DNA of 64,000 nt from CBDBLK01 sp965215445 (lineage in GTDB: Bacteria; Bdellovibrionota; Bacteriovoracia; Bacteriovoracales; Bacteriovoracaceae). The notes under the pieces are model-generated. The model was not told the origin of the DNA, ran no database searches, and saw only the letters and a list, made by a program, of their open reading frames with translations. The translations under genes and the position numbers were made by a program. Below are positions 1-8,957 of the stretch, piece by piece; the first letter of the stretch is position 1, and each line of letters opens with the position of its first letter. Location: the NCBI GenBank assembly GCA_965215445.1, contig CBDCDT010000002.1, positions 1,984,001 to 2,048,000 on the forward strand, read 5' to 3'.

Positions 1-360
1 GCATTTCCGGGCAGCAGCCAAGAATTTCTTTACGAATTTTCTCAAAATGCGGATGGCTCAACTGATTTTTCCATGTTCATAGACGGCCGCAATGTCTACG
101 GCGTGAATTGGACTCCCGACGGCAGTCTCGCTGTCAGCGGTTGGAGAATTGTGTGCAATGAAGATCGGGTAAGGCATTACCACGAACGCTTTAACATGAT
201 TATCGACTATCACTTGGAGGATGCGGGAATGTCGTTGGTGAGAACCGACAATGTTACCGGCACCAATGTTCAGGACGCTGATGAAATCAATGCTCTGGAC
301 GAAGAGGATTACAACCCCAGGTGGCCAACCCGAACCATGCGCTGTCAGAGATTGTACTAA
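1..360 (+). CDS. C-terminal part of an unknown protein (truncated by window edge)
   Basis: The frame is open from the first base and ends at TAA 358-360, so this is the last 119 residues of a longer gene. The visible part is polar, with two cysteines (ICNEDRV-like stretch and MRCQRLY end) and no transmembrane segment. Secreted cysteine-containing proteins are common in this window, so export is plausible, but the N-terminus is missing. I do not recognise a family. A strong hairpin terminator follows immediately, so the gene ends its transcription unit. Confidence 0.6.
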   Translation, partial: AFPGSSQEFLYEFSQNADGSTDFSMFIDGRNVYGVNWTPDGSLAVSGWRIVCNEDRVRHYHERFNMIIDYHLEDAGMSLVRTDNVTGTNVQDADEINALDEEDYNPRWPTRTMRCQRLY

Positions 361-367
361 GTTTTTC

Positions 368-397
368 AAGGCCCGCTTTTGCGAGTGGGCCTTTTTA
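368..397 (+). terminator. Rho-independent terminator
   Basis: A GC-rich stem AAGGCCC (368-374) pairs with GGGCCTT (387-393) and runs into a T tract. It follows the truncated gene by 8 bases. The T tract overlaps the stop codon of the convergent gene on the other strand. Confidence 0.75.
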
Positions 398-1069
398 ATT
401 CGCCACGACTCCACTGCCGCTCCAGCGGCCCTCGCCCTGGTAAGACAAAACCCGGGTGATGAGGTGGTAGCGCACCACCACTTCGCGCACGCCGTCTGCG
501 TTTAAGTCTTTTAAAAAAACTTTGTGCTGGCGCTGGCGGTAGTGGGCAAGGCCGTCTTCGTGCTCGTCCCAGACCAGTGGCCCCTTGGCCATTTTGAGGG
601 TTTTTAAGTCGCCTGCTTCGAGGGTCAGCAAGTACAGGCGGGCAGTGGCGCGCAAGACGGTGTAGTGGGTTTTGCCCTCGTAAAAATAGACCAAAAACAG
701 GCGCACGCCGGGAGAGAGAGTTGTCGCCCGGATGTGATAGGCGCGGGAATCTCCCCCCAGCGCATCCAGCGAGTGGCGGAAGACTTCATTTCCCTTCCAA
801 TCGTGGATAAACATCCAGTCGGTGCCGTCGTGTTTGGCAAAATAGAAGCTCTCTTTTCTGGCATCTGCGCCAATGTCGAAGCGATAGCGGGGAGTCCGCG
901 CCTTGAAATGGACTGGCCTGCTTTTTTGTGGCCGCAGACTTTCCCGGGCGCGCCCTCCCTCCAGCATCTGCCACAGGGCCGCCTCGTCTTGTGCCGATGG
1001 CGAGATCGGCAAGGCGGCCAAGAGGACGAGGATTAGCTTTTTCACTCCTCTTATTATAGAATGGGCCAT
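395..1069 (-). CDS. Putative secreted protein of unknown function
   Basis: About 224 residues. The N-terminus has a basic stretch followed by a hydrophobic run (LILVLLAALP) and SPSAQ, a plausible signal peptide. The start is uncertain: ATG at 1069 is chosen, but GTG at 1045 (VKKLILV) would give a shorter, more typical signal peptide and a TTG exists at 1114. None has a well-placed ribosome binding site. Near the C-terminus DLNADGVREV resembles a D-x-N-x-D-G calcium loop as in FG-GAP-type proteins. It is divergent from the 1083 gene. No family assignment. Confidence 0.65.
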   Translation of the reverse strand: MAHSIIRGVKKLILVLLAALPISPSAQDEAALWQMLEGGRARESLRPQKSRPVHFKARTPRYRFDIGADARKESFYFAKHDGTDWMFIHDWKGNEVFRHSLDALGGDSRAYHIRATTLSPGVRLFLVYFYEGKTHYTVLRATARLYLLTLEAGDLKTLKMAKGPLVWDEHEDGLAHYRQRQHKVFLKDLNADGVREVVVRYHLITRVLSYQGEGRWSGSGVVAN

Positions 1070-1082
1070 CCTGGGAGGTGTG

Positions 1083-1856
1083 ATGAAGCAAGATTTTTCC
1101 CTGGCCTGGGCCAAAAACCCCCGCCAGGTACTCTACAAAACCTTTTCTATGGATGAGGACGGGGAGTCTAAAAGTCAGGTTTTTGATTGGGAGGAACTCG
1201 CCTCCCGTTCCGTGCAGGCACTCTTGTTGCCCGAAAAGGCCCGGCTGGACGGGGATTTGCAGGCGCGGGTGCGCCAGTTTCCGCTTCCGCGCATGGAGAG
1301 TGAGGGCATGGGAGAAGAGGCCTTTGAGAACTTGGACTACCAGGGGGGGCGCAGGCATTTGGAGCGCGCTTTAGGCCAGTGGACTTTGCAAAACAACCTG
1401 AATTTACTGGAAAACCTTTTCGCTCACCTCGAACATTTAAACGCGCTCTTTGCCAGCGACCGCAGTGCCTTTTTCGAGGAACTGTGGCAACTGACAAAAA
1501 ACAACCTGGGGGCGCGGGAACTCAAAATCGTCTACCGCCACCTGATCTCTCGCGGGGAAAACGGCGGGAAGGCCAAAATGTGCCCGGTGATCGTCGAGGG
1601 GGAGCATACCCCCAATTCGGTGGAAAAGCGCCAATTGGGAGAGGCCCTGCTGGAAAACTGCACCGCCGCCTCCGGGGCGTCTTTTCAGGTGTTGCAATAC
1701 TCTCCCCAAAGCGGAGAATGGTTGGCGACTGTCTCACTGGCAGGTTCCCCGGTGCTTTTGATGGCCCGGGTCTTCCACTTTTCGGCCCTGCAAAGGGCAC
1801 TCTTTAAGGCGCTTTTTGCGGGCCTTTCGCACAAAATTTCTAGGGAGTGGGAGTAG
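1083..1856 (+). CDS. Conserved-looking cytoplasmic protein, unknown function
   Basis: 257 residues from ATG 1083, preceded by a GGGAGG ribosome binding site. The open frame runs upstream to 903, but the Shine-Dalgarno sequence decides for 1083. There is no signal peptide or transmembrane segment. The composition is that of a soluble alpha/beta protein. Its 3' end overlaps the convergent coiled-coil gene by 17 bases. I do not recognise a family. Confidence 0.7.
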   Translation: MKQDFSLAWAKNPRQVLYKTFSMDEDGESKSQVFDWEELASRSVQALLLPEKARLDGDLQARVRQFPLPRMESEGMGEEAFENLDYQGGRRHLERALGQWTLQNNLNLLENLFAHLEHLNALFASDRSAFFEELWQLTKNNLGARELKIVYRHLISRGENGGKAKMCPVIVEGEHTPNSVEKRQLGEALLENCTAASGASFQVLQYSPQSGEWLATVSLAGSPVLLMARVFHFSALQRALFKALFAGLSHKISREWE

Positions 1857-2319
1857 GAGTGAGCAGGCCAAGCTTGCCAAGGGTAACCAGACAACTCAGA
1901 ATGGTGAGGACAACTCCTGCGGAAGCGGCGGCCATTCTAAACATGATTTTGTCGTCTAAAGCTTTAATTTCACGTTTGAGTTCGGCCTTGGTGGTTTCAA
2001 TTTTGCCGTCTAATTCTTTGATGTCGCGCTTGATTTCGGCCTTGGTGGTCTCAATTTTGTCGTCTAAAGCTTTAATTTCACGTTTGAGTTCGGCCTTGGT
2101 GGTTTCAATTTTGCCGTCCAACTCTTTGATGTCGCGCTTGAGTTCGGCCTTACTAATTTCAATATCGCGCTTGAGTTCGGTAATATCTCGCTTGGTGGCC
2201 AGACTGGAGCCGATAATTTCATAGAGCAAGCGCGCCTGGGCCAAGGCCTGGGCATCGGGAACACCCGCCTTTTTTAGCTCTTCGGCGTATTCGAGAGTGT
2301 TGACTCCATTTCCATTCAC
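1840..2319 (-). CDS. Coiled-coil protein with C-terminal membrane anchor
   Basis: 159 residues starting with GTG at 2319, with a GAGGA ribosome binding site about 9 bases upstream. The middle is a charged coiled coil of an 18-residue repeat (AELKRDIKELDGKIETTK and variants) present about four times. A hydrophobic segment (AAASAGVVLTILSCLVTLG) and a Pro/Thr tail follow. The architecture resembles DUF1640-type small coiled-coil proteins with a terminal membrane helix. The N-terminus (EYAEELKKAGVPDAQALAQ) also fits that group. Function unknown; it probably oligomerises at the inner membrane. Confidence 0.75.
   Translation of the reverse strand: MNGNGVNTLEYAEELKKAGVPDAQALAQARLLYEIIGSSLATKRDITELKRDIEISKAELKRDIKELDGKIETTKAELKREIKALDDKIETTKAEIKRDIKELDGKIETTKAELKREIKALDDKIMFRMAAASAGVVLTILSCLVTLGKLGLLTPTPTP
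1954..2160. repeat. 54-bp tandem repeats encoding the coiled coil
   Basis: The sequence repeats with a 54-base period (18 codons) and a 108-base higher-order period. For example, GTCTAAAGC starts at 1954 and again at 2062. Copies are nearly identical, indicating recent expansion or slippage-prone DNA. Confidence 0.8.
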
Positions 2320-2394
2320 GGCATTTTTCCTCGTTTAATCCTCTATCGTCATTTTAAAAAAGATATTAAATCTGTCAAGGGAGTACATTGCTAT

Positions 2395-2745
2395 TCAGTG
2401 GCCAGCACTGGCCCGCCCGAACGGGCCTAGTTCCTCACCCCCCAACAGATGAAAGTGGGCGTGAAAAACGCTCTGGCCGGCATCTTGTCCCACGTTGGTG
2501 ACGATGCGGAACCCGCCGGCAAGCTCACCATAATCTTTGCTCCACTGTTTGAGGGCGGCAAAAACCGCCTCAATTTGTCCGGCAGTCATGGCGGTCACGT
2601 CCCGGCAATGCTCTTTGTGGATAAAGAGATGGTGAACCCGCGCCAGAGGGTGAATATCCTCAAACCCCAGCACCTGGTCGTTTTCAAAAATTTTTTGGCA
2701 GGGAATTTCACCGCTTACCATTTTGCAGAAGAGACAGTCGAGCAT
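2395..2745 (-). CDS. HIT family (HinT-like) purine nucleotide phosphoramidase/hydrolase
   Basis: 116 residues, the normal length for a HinT-type histidine triad protein. The catalytic triad motif H-A-H-F-H is at residues 95-99 (SVFHAHFHLL). The N-terminal CLFC (Cys4, Cys7) with His43/His95 would form the zinc site seen in many bacterial HIT proteins. These enzymes hydrolyse nucleoside phosphoramidates or adenylated lysine in the cytoplasm. ATG 2745 is preceded by GGGAGG. It is divergent from the transglycosylase gene. Confidence 0.93.
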   Translation of the reverse strand: MLDCLFCKMVSGEIPCQKIFENDQVLGFEDIHPLARVHHLFIHKEHCRDVTAMTAGQIEAVFAALKQWSKDYGELAGGFRIVTNVGQDAGQSVFHAHFHLLGGEELGPFGRASAGH

Positions 2746-2829
2746 ATCAGTGCCTCCCGGTCAAAACTTGTCTGAAGTTAAAGCTTTATGGGATGATAAC
2801 CCAAGAGGGCATTTTTTGGGGAGGGATTT

Positions 2830-4947
2830 ATGAAAAAAAATGTTTGGGTATTGGGAGTTTGGTGTGTGCTGGCCTGTTCTCCGGGCGTGACCACCCCGCC
2901 GAAGGCCCCCCTCGAAAACCTCTCCCTGTGGATGCAAAAAGATCCGTCTCTTGCGGCCGAAGATGGCCAAAATCAGGCCGGTCTGTATTTGGCCGCCAAA
3001 AAGTTGAGCGCGGCGGGGACTCACACTCTGGCCTGCCAGAATTATCAAAGGTTATCAAACGTCTCCAGTTTTCCCCTGCGCCTGTTGGCCGAATTGCGCT
3101 CGCTGACTGCCTGTGGGTGGGATAGAGCGACTGTCGAGGCGTGGTGGGAGAATCGGGAAGAGGATTACGCGGGCTTTTTGCGCAGGGAATTTTTGGAGAC
3201 TTCTTTGGAGGTGGCCGAGCGTGTGCAAAGTAGCGCTTTTGTGGCGCGTTTTCTGGTGGGTCTGGCGGCCTTTGAAAATATCCCCAGGGAGCGCGAGAAG
3301 ATGCTTCAAAGGGCGCTCACTTTGGCCCAGGCAACGGGAGATGCGGCGCTGGTTTCAAGCGTGCGCAAGGCACTGGAAAAATATTTTCCCACGCCGCAAT
3401 TGATCTCTCGCGGCCCCAGGGAAGATCAGCTCTACGAGGCCGCCAGAAATTACGAGCGCAAGCGTCAATATACGGAGGCGCGCAAGCTCTACCATCAGAT
3501 CATCCACATGGAAGATGCCGACATGGAGAGGCGCATCGCCGCCTACAACCGCTACGCCTATTCCTACAAGTTGGAATTGAAGCGCAAGCAATACCTGGTA
3601 GAACTTAATGCTATGCGCTTATGGCTCGCTGACCAGGTGGTGCGCCTGACAAAAGAGGGTGACCTTTTGCTCGACCAGTGGGTGGACGAATGGCACAAAA
3701 AGTGGATTTTGTACGCCCGTGCTCTCTGGACTGCCGACCAGCTTGACGCGGGAAGAAATGAGCTTCTCAGTCTGCTGCAAAACCCTCAAGGCCCTCCCAG
3801 CAATCCCCACCTGCTGATCGACGTGCACTGGTTGCTGGCGAATATGAGCCTGGCGGAAGAGGACTATGCTAACGCCCTGATCTCTTTTGACCGCGCCCGC
3901 CGGGTCAGGGGGGCCAGTGATCGGGTTTACGAGCGGGTGTATTGGTCGCTGGGGTGGACGCATTATCTGGTTGGGGATTACTCCAAGGCGGCAGAGAGCT
4001 GGAAAGAGGCCCAGGGTACTGTTCCCAGTTTGTCGTTTCAGCGCAAAGTTCAGTTTTGGCGCGGCAAGGCCCATTTTTTAAACAACGAGTCTGCCCGGGC
4101 GGCATCCCTGTGGAGCGAATTGGCCGAAGACGATACTTTCGGTTACTACGGCATCGTCGCCCACCTGGAAATGCAGCGCCCGATGGCGGCGATTCACGCG
4201 CCTGCGCCGAGTCCCGGCACTTCAATCAACACTTTGGACTGGCTCATTTATCTGGAGGAAAACCGCGTCGCCAAGGATTTCTTAAAAAGCGTTCAGGGGA
4301 ATTATCGGGACACTCAGGAAATCGTCGAACTTTTGCCCTACTATCCTCTGGCGCATTGGCACGAGGGGGGGATTTTTAAGTTTGCCACACTGGAGGGCAA
4401 TCACAAGGGCCGCGTTTCCAAGATGTTGAGTCGGGTGGTGTTTCCCACTCCCTACCGCGAAGAAATTGAGGCCGCCGCCCAAAAATATGCCCTGCCGGTG
4501 GAATTGATCTATGCCATCGCCAGACAGGAAAGCGCTTTCAATCCCACCGCGCGCTCTCCCAGCGACGCCTTCGGGCTGATGCAACTGCTGCCCACTACCG
4601 CCAAAAAAATGGGCCGCGAGGGGCGCATCCCCTACAGCGACTTTGAAGACCTCTACGACGTCGCCACCAACGTCACTCTGGGTTCGCACCTGTTGCGCAA
4701 ACTCTCCAACGCTTTTGGCGGCAATTTTGTCAGCATCGTCGGTTCCTACAATGCCGGCTCGGCCAATATCAGAAAGTGGTTCAAGGCCCGCTACCGGAAA
4801 GACCCCCTGGAATTTATCGAGATGATTCCCTATCGGGAAACCCGCAACTACGTCAAATACGTCTACCGCAACTACGTCATCTACCAGCGTTTGTTGGGCA
4901 AAGACGTGGTTTTGGAAAAGGGCTTTTTCGGCAGCGTCAGCTGGTGA
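2830..4947 (+). CDS. Soluble lytic murein transglycosylase (Slt70-like) lipoprotein
   Basis: 705 residues. The N-terminus is a lipoprotein signal with lipobox VLAC (Cys16), so the enzyme is probably anchored in the periplasm. Residues about 60-480 are a helical superhelix of TPR-like repeats, as in the U-domain of Slt70. The SLT catalytic domain lies at about 550-690: catalytic glutamate E567 in ARQESAF, then the SDAFGLMQLLP and YNAGSANI motifs. It cleaves the MurNAc-GlcNAc bond to give 1,6-anhydro products and acts in wall turnover. ATG 2830 has a GGGGAGGG ribosome binding site. Family assignment is secure; which slt/mlt paralogue it is cannot be said. Confidence 0.92.
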   Translation: MKKNVWVLGVWCVLACSPGVTTPPKAPLENLSLWMQKDPSLAAEDGQNQAGLYLAAKKLSAAGTHTLACQNYQRLSNVSSFPLRLLAELRSLTACGWDRATVEAWWENREEDYAGFLRREFLETSLEVAERVQSSAFVARFLVGLAAFENIPREREKMLQRALTLAQATGDAALVSSVRKALEKYFPTPQLISRGPREDQLYEAARNYERKRQYTEARKLYHQIIHMEDADMERRIAAYNRYAYSYKLELKRKQYLVELNAMRLWLADQVVRLTKEGDLLLDQWVDEWHKKWILYARALWTADQLDAGRNELLSLLQNPQGPPSNPHLLIDVHWLLANMSLAEEDYANALISFDRARRVRGASDRVYERVYWSLGWTHYLVGDYSKAAESWKEAQGTVPSLSFQRKVQFWRGKAHFLNNESARAASLWSELAEDDTFGYYGIVAHLEMQRPMAAIHAPAPSPGTSINTLDWLIYLEENRVAKDFLKSVQGNYRDTQEIVELLPYYPLAHWHEGGIFKFATLEGNHKGRVSKMLSRVVFPTPYREEIEAAAQKYALPVELIYAIARQESAFNPTARSPSDAFGLMQLLPTTAKKMGREGRIPYSDFEDLYDVATNVTLGSHLLRKLSNAFGGNFVSIVGSYNAGSANIRKWFKARYRKDPLEFIEMIPYRETRNYVKYVYRNYVIYQRLLGKDVVLEKGFFGSVSW

Positions 4948-4964
4948 GGGGAAGGGTTTTGTGA

Positions 4965-4990
4965 CTTTTTCGGAATTGGCCCCGAAAAAG
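4965..4990. terminator. Possible transcription-end hairpin after the transglycosylase
   Basis: CTTTTTCGG (4965-4973) pairs with CCGAAAAAG (4982-4990). The A/T-rich stem base could serve as a weak bidirectional terminator, but no T run follows on the + strand. Confidence 0.35.
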
Positions 4991-5083
4991 TTGTGGAAAA
5001 AATAGCATATTTTTCAAAAAGTTGATGATTTTTAGCAGGTTTTTTGCTAGGGTTTGTGCGCATTGCGTAAACAAGTGATCTAT

Positions 5084-7483
5084 ATGAAGACTTTGCTACT
5101 TTCTATTTTTTGTCTTTCAATCTTTCCCGTCTGGGCGGAGGTGTGCAGTAGTAATGCGAAGACAGTGCTGTCTTCATCTCCACCGAATCAATGGCGTTTT
5201 ATAGAGAGCGGTTTTTTGTCCAAACTCTTTGGTGAACTTATTGATATTGTTCAGGCCGACAGAATTGTGATTGAAAATGACGAAGTTAGCGATATTATTT
5301 TCCAATTCAGCGATGATGCCCGCAATCCCCGCATTATAAATTTGTTTGAAGTCGCCAATTTTTTTGGCGTCAGTGTATCAGATTTATTCAAGCATTATGG
5401 AAGTCTTGAAGTTTTTATCGACTCTTCCGGCATTATCGCCAGCAAGGAATCTTTTACTTCTGAAAAAAAATACAGGATTTCCGAGCGAATCCATTTGCAT
5501 CTTTCCGGTTTGATTGATGAAACTTTGAGAAAGAAAAATCTCACTCTTAAAGAATTGGCACTTCAAACCAGTATCAAGCAGGAAGTTTTTCACCACATTG
5601 CTATGAAAAAAGGTATCCCTCGTTCCCATTCCCTCTTGCAAATTCTGGTGAGACTCGATGCCGATGTGGTGGATTTTTTCAAGAGTGTTGAGGCGGGCCT
5701 GGAACAAAAAAGCTTTCCAGGTTATTTTAAAAACAGGCCTAAATCACTTGAATCCAAAGAACTTACCAGGGCCGAGAAATATGCAGTGGATGTTTATGGC
5801 CAAATGAAACGTGAACTTAAGGAAATTTTTGAAGGCCTTGATAAAGAAAATTTGAATAACGATGTCACCAGATTTAAAAATATGATTTACCGTCAATATT
5901 ATAAGGAGATTCGTCATCGGAAACAAACATCCAAGCGACAACTACCTTCATCATTGACCAAAATTTTGCAAACGGCACGCATGGTGGGGATGCGGCCTTC
6001 TGAATTATTAAAACACGTTGGGGATTTAAAATCTCACGTTCGGTTGGATGGCATAGGGACGAGAACATTCTTAAATGATGAGGAAATTGAGGAATTGTTG
6101 AGCAATATCTCCAAGCATCTGTTAATAATGTTTAATCAATCGGGAATGGAATTGAAAGAGTTGGCGGAAATTGCGCAATTGTCTTCAAAAAATCTTGAAG
6201 AAATCATCCATAAAGGTTTGAGACACAGCTATTCTGCTTTAGAAAGGATTTTACAGGCCTTGAATACAGATGCCATTCGCTTTTTTGAAAAGCTGGAATC
6301 AATGGGAGAACTTGACGTTCATGTGGCCAATGCTCCTTCTTTGACTGCGCAATGGAAAGGTAAGCTTATGAAAGGGCGAGCTGATGGCCAATTTATGGGG
6401 GAGAGAATTTTAAAAATTAGAGAAATTCTTCTTCCCATTTCTTCGGTGAGGACATTAGATAAATTTATAACAAGAGATATTAACACCAATACCAAACAAA
6501 ATTTGCCTGAAAGAGATATCTATTTTCAAACATTTTACAAGGCCTCACGAGTGGCGAATATCTCCTTGTCAAAATTGGCCAGTGAGCAACCTCTTGAAAG
6601 TTTGGTGAATCCTCGCCATGCCAAGCTCAAATTAGTGTCCAGAAAAGAAATGGGAAAGGCCAAACGGCTTTTGACTCATTTACTTATAAGTGAAGTGAGA
6701 AGGCAAAACGATATGCAAGGCCTTACAGTTATGGGTCTGGGAATGAGAAGTCACTTGGCGATAAGACATATAAGGCGAACTTTGTCGGGAGAATTGACTC
6801 CATCGTATTCAAACCTTCGTCAAATTGTCGAAGATGGCCTGAATATTCCCTTGCCCCAATTTTTGGAAGGTTTTGAGTTCAAACTGAAATCTTTGAAAAG
6901 TATCCCGGTTACATCGAAAAAAGTATTGCTTGAGTTGGAAGGCCTGTATGTAAGCAAAAACGTAAAAACTCGCATGAGAGAATTACGCGAGCGTATTGAT
7001 TTGGCCATAGAATTTTTTAAATCTATTCATCTTTCCCTGGATGAAGTTTATAAACGTGTTGGCATTAGAATTCGCCCCGGCGAAAAAAAAGAAGATATGG
7101 TTCAAGAGCAAATTTATACGGCGATAAGGTTTTGTCATTTTTTTGGAATAAGTTTGAAGGATTTTCTGGGCCATCGTGACTTTGCTGAACTGGTTGATGC
7201 AAGCAAGCTCAATTTTGAACGCTTGTCTGAAGATCGCCTTATTTCAGCAGTGGGAGCGATAAAACACAATATCAATCAGCGTCGAAACTCTTTAAACCTG
7301 CCACTTGTCGATTTGACAATTATGTTGGGTGCCCCGTCGGGGCATAGATTGACAAAATCTTTATTCAATGAATCGGTACTTTCATTTCCCTGGTATAGAT
7401 ATTTTCAATTGTCCGAGATTTTGGCAGAAGTTGGCGAAGACGATTTCTTTTTATTGGATGGAATTGAGTTTAACAAGCTATGA
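5084..7483 (+). CDS. Exported protein made of repeated XRE-like helix-turn-helix units
   Basis: 799 residues from ATG 5084, which begins a clear Sec signal peptide (MKTLLLSIFCLSIFPVWAE). The rest is alpha-helical with no transmembrane segment. About eight units each resemble an XRE/Cro-type HTH. The pattern is helix, L-x-L-KELA-type turn, S/PS-x-x-L-x-x-IL-x-x-L, then D-x-x-x-FF or V/I-S-x-x-x-L/F. Approximate residues: 35-105, 130-199, 259-315, 332-405, 456-507, 525-595, 628-700, 722-792. Odd-numbered units end in FFGVSVSDLF-like helices. DNA-binding folds behind a signal peptide are unusual; the units may have become a protein-binding scaffold, or may act in another cell. Domain recognition is by eye, so family membership needs profile confirmation. 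Its stop overlaps the convergent gene. Confidence 0.75.
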   Translation: MKTLLLSIFCLSIFPVWAEVCSSNAKTVLSSSPPNQWRFIESGFLSKLFGELIDIVQADRIVIENDEVSDIIFQFSDDARNPRIINLFEVANFFGVSVSDLFKHYGSLEVFIDSSGIIASKESFTSEKKYRISERIHLHLSGLIDETLRKKNLTLKELALQTSIKQEVFHHIAMKKGIPRSHSLLQILVRLDADVVDFFKSVEAGLEQKSFPGYFKNRPKSLESKELTRAEKYAVDVYGQMKRELKEIFEGLDKENLNNDVTRFKNMIYRQYYKEIRHRKQTSKRQLPSSLTKILQTARMVGMRPSELLKHVGDLKSHVRLDGIGTRTFLNDEEIEELLSNISKHLLIMFNQSGMELKELAEIAQLSSKNLEEIIHKGLRHSYSALERILQALNTDAIRFFEKLESMGELDVHVANAPSLTAQWKGKLMKGRADGQFMGERILKIREILLPISSVRTLDKFITRDINTNTKQNLPERDIYFQTFYKASRVANISLSKLASEQPLESLVNPRHAKLKLVSRKEMGKAKRLLTHLLISEVRRQNDMQGLTVMGLGMRSHLAIRHIRRTLSGELTPSYSNLRQIVEDGLNIPLPQFLEGFEFKLKSLKSIPVTSKKVLLELEGLYVSKNVKTRMRELRERIDLAIEFFKSIHLSLDEVYKRVGIRIRPGEKKEDMVQEQIYTAIRFCHFFGISLKDFLGHRDFAELVDASKLNFERLSEDRLISAVGAIKHNINQRRNSLNLPLVDLTIMLGAPSGHRLTKSLFNESVLSFPWYRYFQLSEILAEVGEDDFFLLDGIEFNKL

Positions 7484-8920
7484 CTTGGCGATTTGAAAGG
7501 CCTCTTGAAAAGGTATGCGCGTGCGCTGGGGGAAGCGCTTGGTGATCTCCAAAAAGGTTTTGAGCAGGTAGGTGCGATCGACGCTTTGGTTTTGGAAGCG
7601 TTTGATGGTGTGGACGAAAATGTCGCTGATCTCGATGATTTCGGACAGCGGATGAATATTTCCACTGTTTAGTCCCTGCATTTTGTTTTCGATGGCGTGA
7701 TGCCCACGGATAATTTGTGGCACTACCGCCGGAACCCAACTCATTTGGGAAATGATTTCGGCCCCCTTTTGGGAGTGATTTTTATAGATGTTTTCCAGTT
7801 GGGTTTTTTCGTCGCCAAAAATCTTTTTGCCGTTTAAGCGGTCGAGCAAAACTTCTTCGTCCAGATGGCGCTGAGATTCCTCTACCGAGTCGTAGGGATT
7901 GTTTTTGTCCACCTCGCGGATCATGCCGATGTCGTGAAACAAGGCCGCCACTCCCAGAACTTCGACACTTTTTTTTGACTCCAGACCGATGTGTTTGGCC
8001 AATACCGAGGCCACCGCCAGTACGCTGGTACTGTGCCCGAATTGCCCCACTTCCTTGAGCAGCGATTTTAAAAAGTCGTCTTTTTCCGAATTTTCAGCGA
8101 CCAGCCCGAAAACGTCTTTGACGTTTTTTTGAGCGTAGAGAATGGATTGGTTGTCGGCGCCGAGATTGTACAAAGTTTGAGTGGTCATTTCCACATGGTT
8201 GAACAGGTGACCGAATTTTTGTTGTATCCCCACCTGGTTTTTATGCACGATATTTTTGGTGATGATGTCGCAATATTTGAGATACTTTTCCTGATCTTTT
8301 TTTAAGATATAGAGGTGTTTGAGTTCCTTGTGGGCGTAGTTGGAGAGGCGTGCCATTTCGAGTTTGTCTCCAGTGCGAAACAGTTTGATAAATTTACTTT
8401 CGCCAATTTTGACATACAGATCAAACAGCGACTTGTTTCCAGGAATAAAAAAGTCGATGCGGATGGGAAGGTAAGAGGTGTCGCTTTCCAAATACAGGTC
8501 TTTTTCCTGCCAGATTTCCCCACCCTCGTAGACACTTTGCAGACGCGGGCCTGCTATCTCCTGGATTTCTTTGATGCCAAAGGGTTTGGCCAAATGGCGG
8601 CTAATGCCCAGTTTGCGCCAGTCCATGCTTTGATCCAGATTGGTTTGCATCTCCTCGATCATCACCAAAGGGATGGAGGGCAGGTGTTCCAGGCAAAACT
8701 TGATGACTTTAATGCCGTAGTGAACCAGCACGTTGGAACTTACAAAAATGGCGAGGTAGGGTTCGCCTCTGCCTTTTGCCTGGGCGCGAATCCGGTTTTC
8801 TGCTTCCTCGGCGTCGCCCGCCAGGTGAAAGGCCAGGCCTTCGCTTTTGGCCTCTGCTTTCAGGCCCTCGTAAAAGCTGGGATTGGTGTCGGCCACCAAA
8901 ATATATTTGGTGTCTTTCAT
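7478..8920 (-). CDS. Pseudo-receiver plus HD (HD-GYP-like) signalling protein
   Basis: 480 residues. Residues 1-130 look like a response-regulator receiver (ILVADTNPSF, then CheY-like KPFGI at the end), but the usual phospho-acceptor Asp strand reads LAIFVSSN, so the site appears lost. The C-terminal third holds an HD metal-binding domain: HSTSV, ALFHDIG, NHSQKGAEII and RGHHAIENKM. This is close to HD-GYP c-di-GMP phosphodiesterases, but the GYP tripeptide region is replaced (HHAIENKMQGLNSG). It may bind or hydrolyse a cyclic dinucleotide, or be a non-enzymatic partner. It lies 37 bases downstream of gltX in the same direction. Confidence 0.8.
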   Translation of the reverse strand: MKDTKYILVADTNPSFYEGLKAEAKSEGLAFHLAGDAEEAENRIRAQAKGRGEPYLAIFVSSNVLVHYGIKVIKFCLEHLPSIPLVMIEEMQTNLDQSMDWRKLGISRHLAKPFGIKEIQEIAGPRLQSVYEGGEIWQEKDLYLESDTSYLPIRIDFFIPGNKSLFDLYVKIGESKFIKLFRTGDKLEMARLSNYAHKELKHLYILKKDQEKYLKYCDIITKNIVHKNQVGIQQKFGHLFNHVEMTTQTLYNLGADNQSILYAQKNVKDVFGLVAENSEKDDFLKSLLKEVGQFGHSTSVLAVASVLAKHIGLESKKSVEVLGVAALFHDIGMIREVDKNNPYDSVEESQRHLDEEVLLDRLNGKKIFGDEKTQLENIYKNHSQKGAEIISQMSWVPAVVPQIIRGHHAIENKMQGLNSGNIHPLSEIIEISDIFVHTIKRFQNQSVDRTYLLKTFLEITKRFPQRTRIPFQEAFQIAKS

Positions 8921-8957
8921 AAGACAGTTTATCGGCAGAGGGCCAGCGCTTTTGTAT

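Noticed and set aside
1847..2224. + strand ORF with repeated Val-Ser-Ile-Leu pattern
   Set aside because: It is the antisense of the coiled-coil repeats and has no ribosome binding site.
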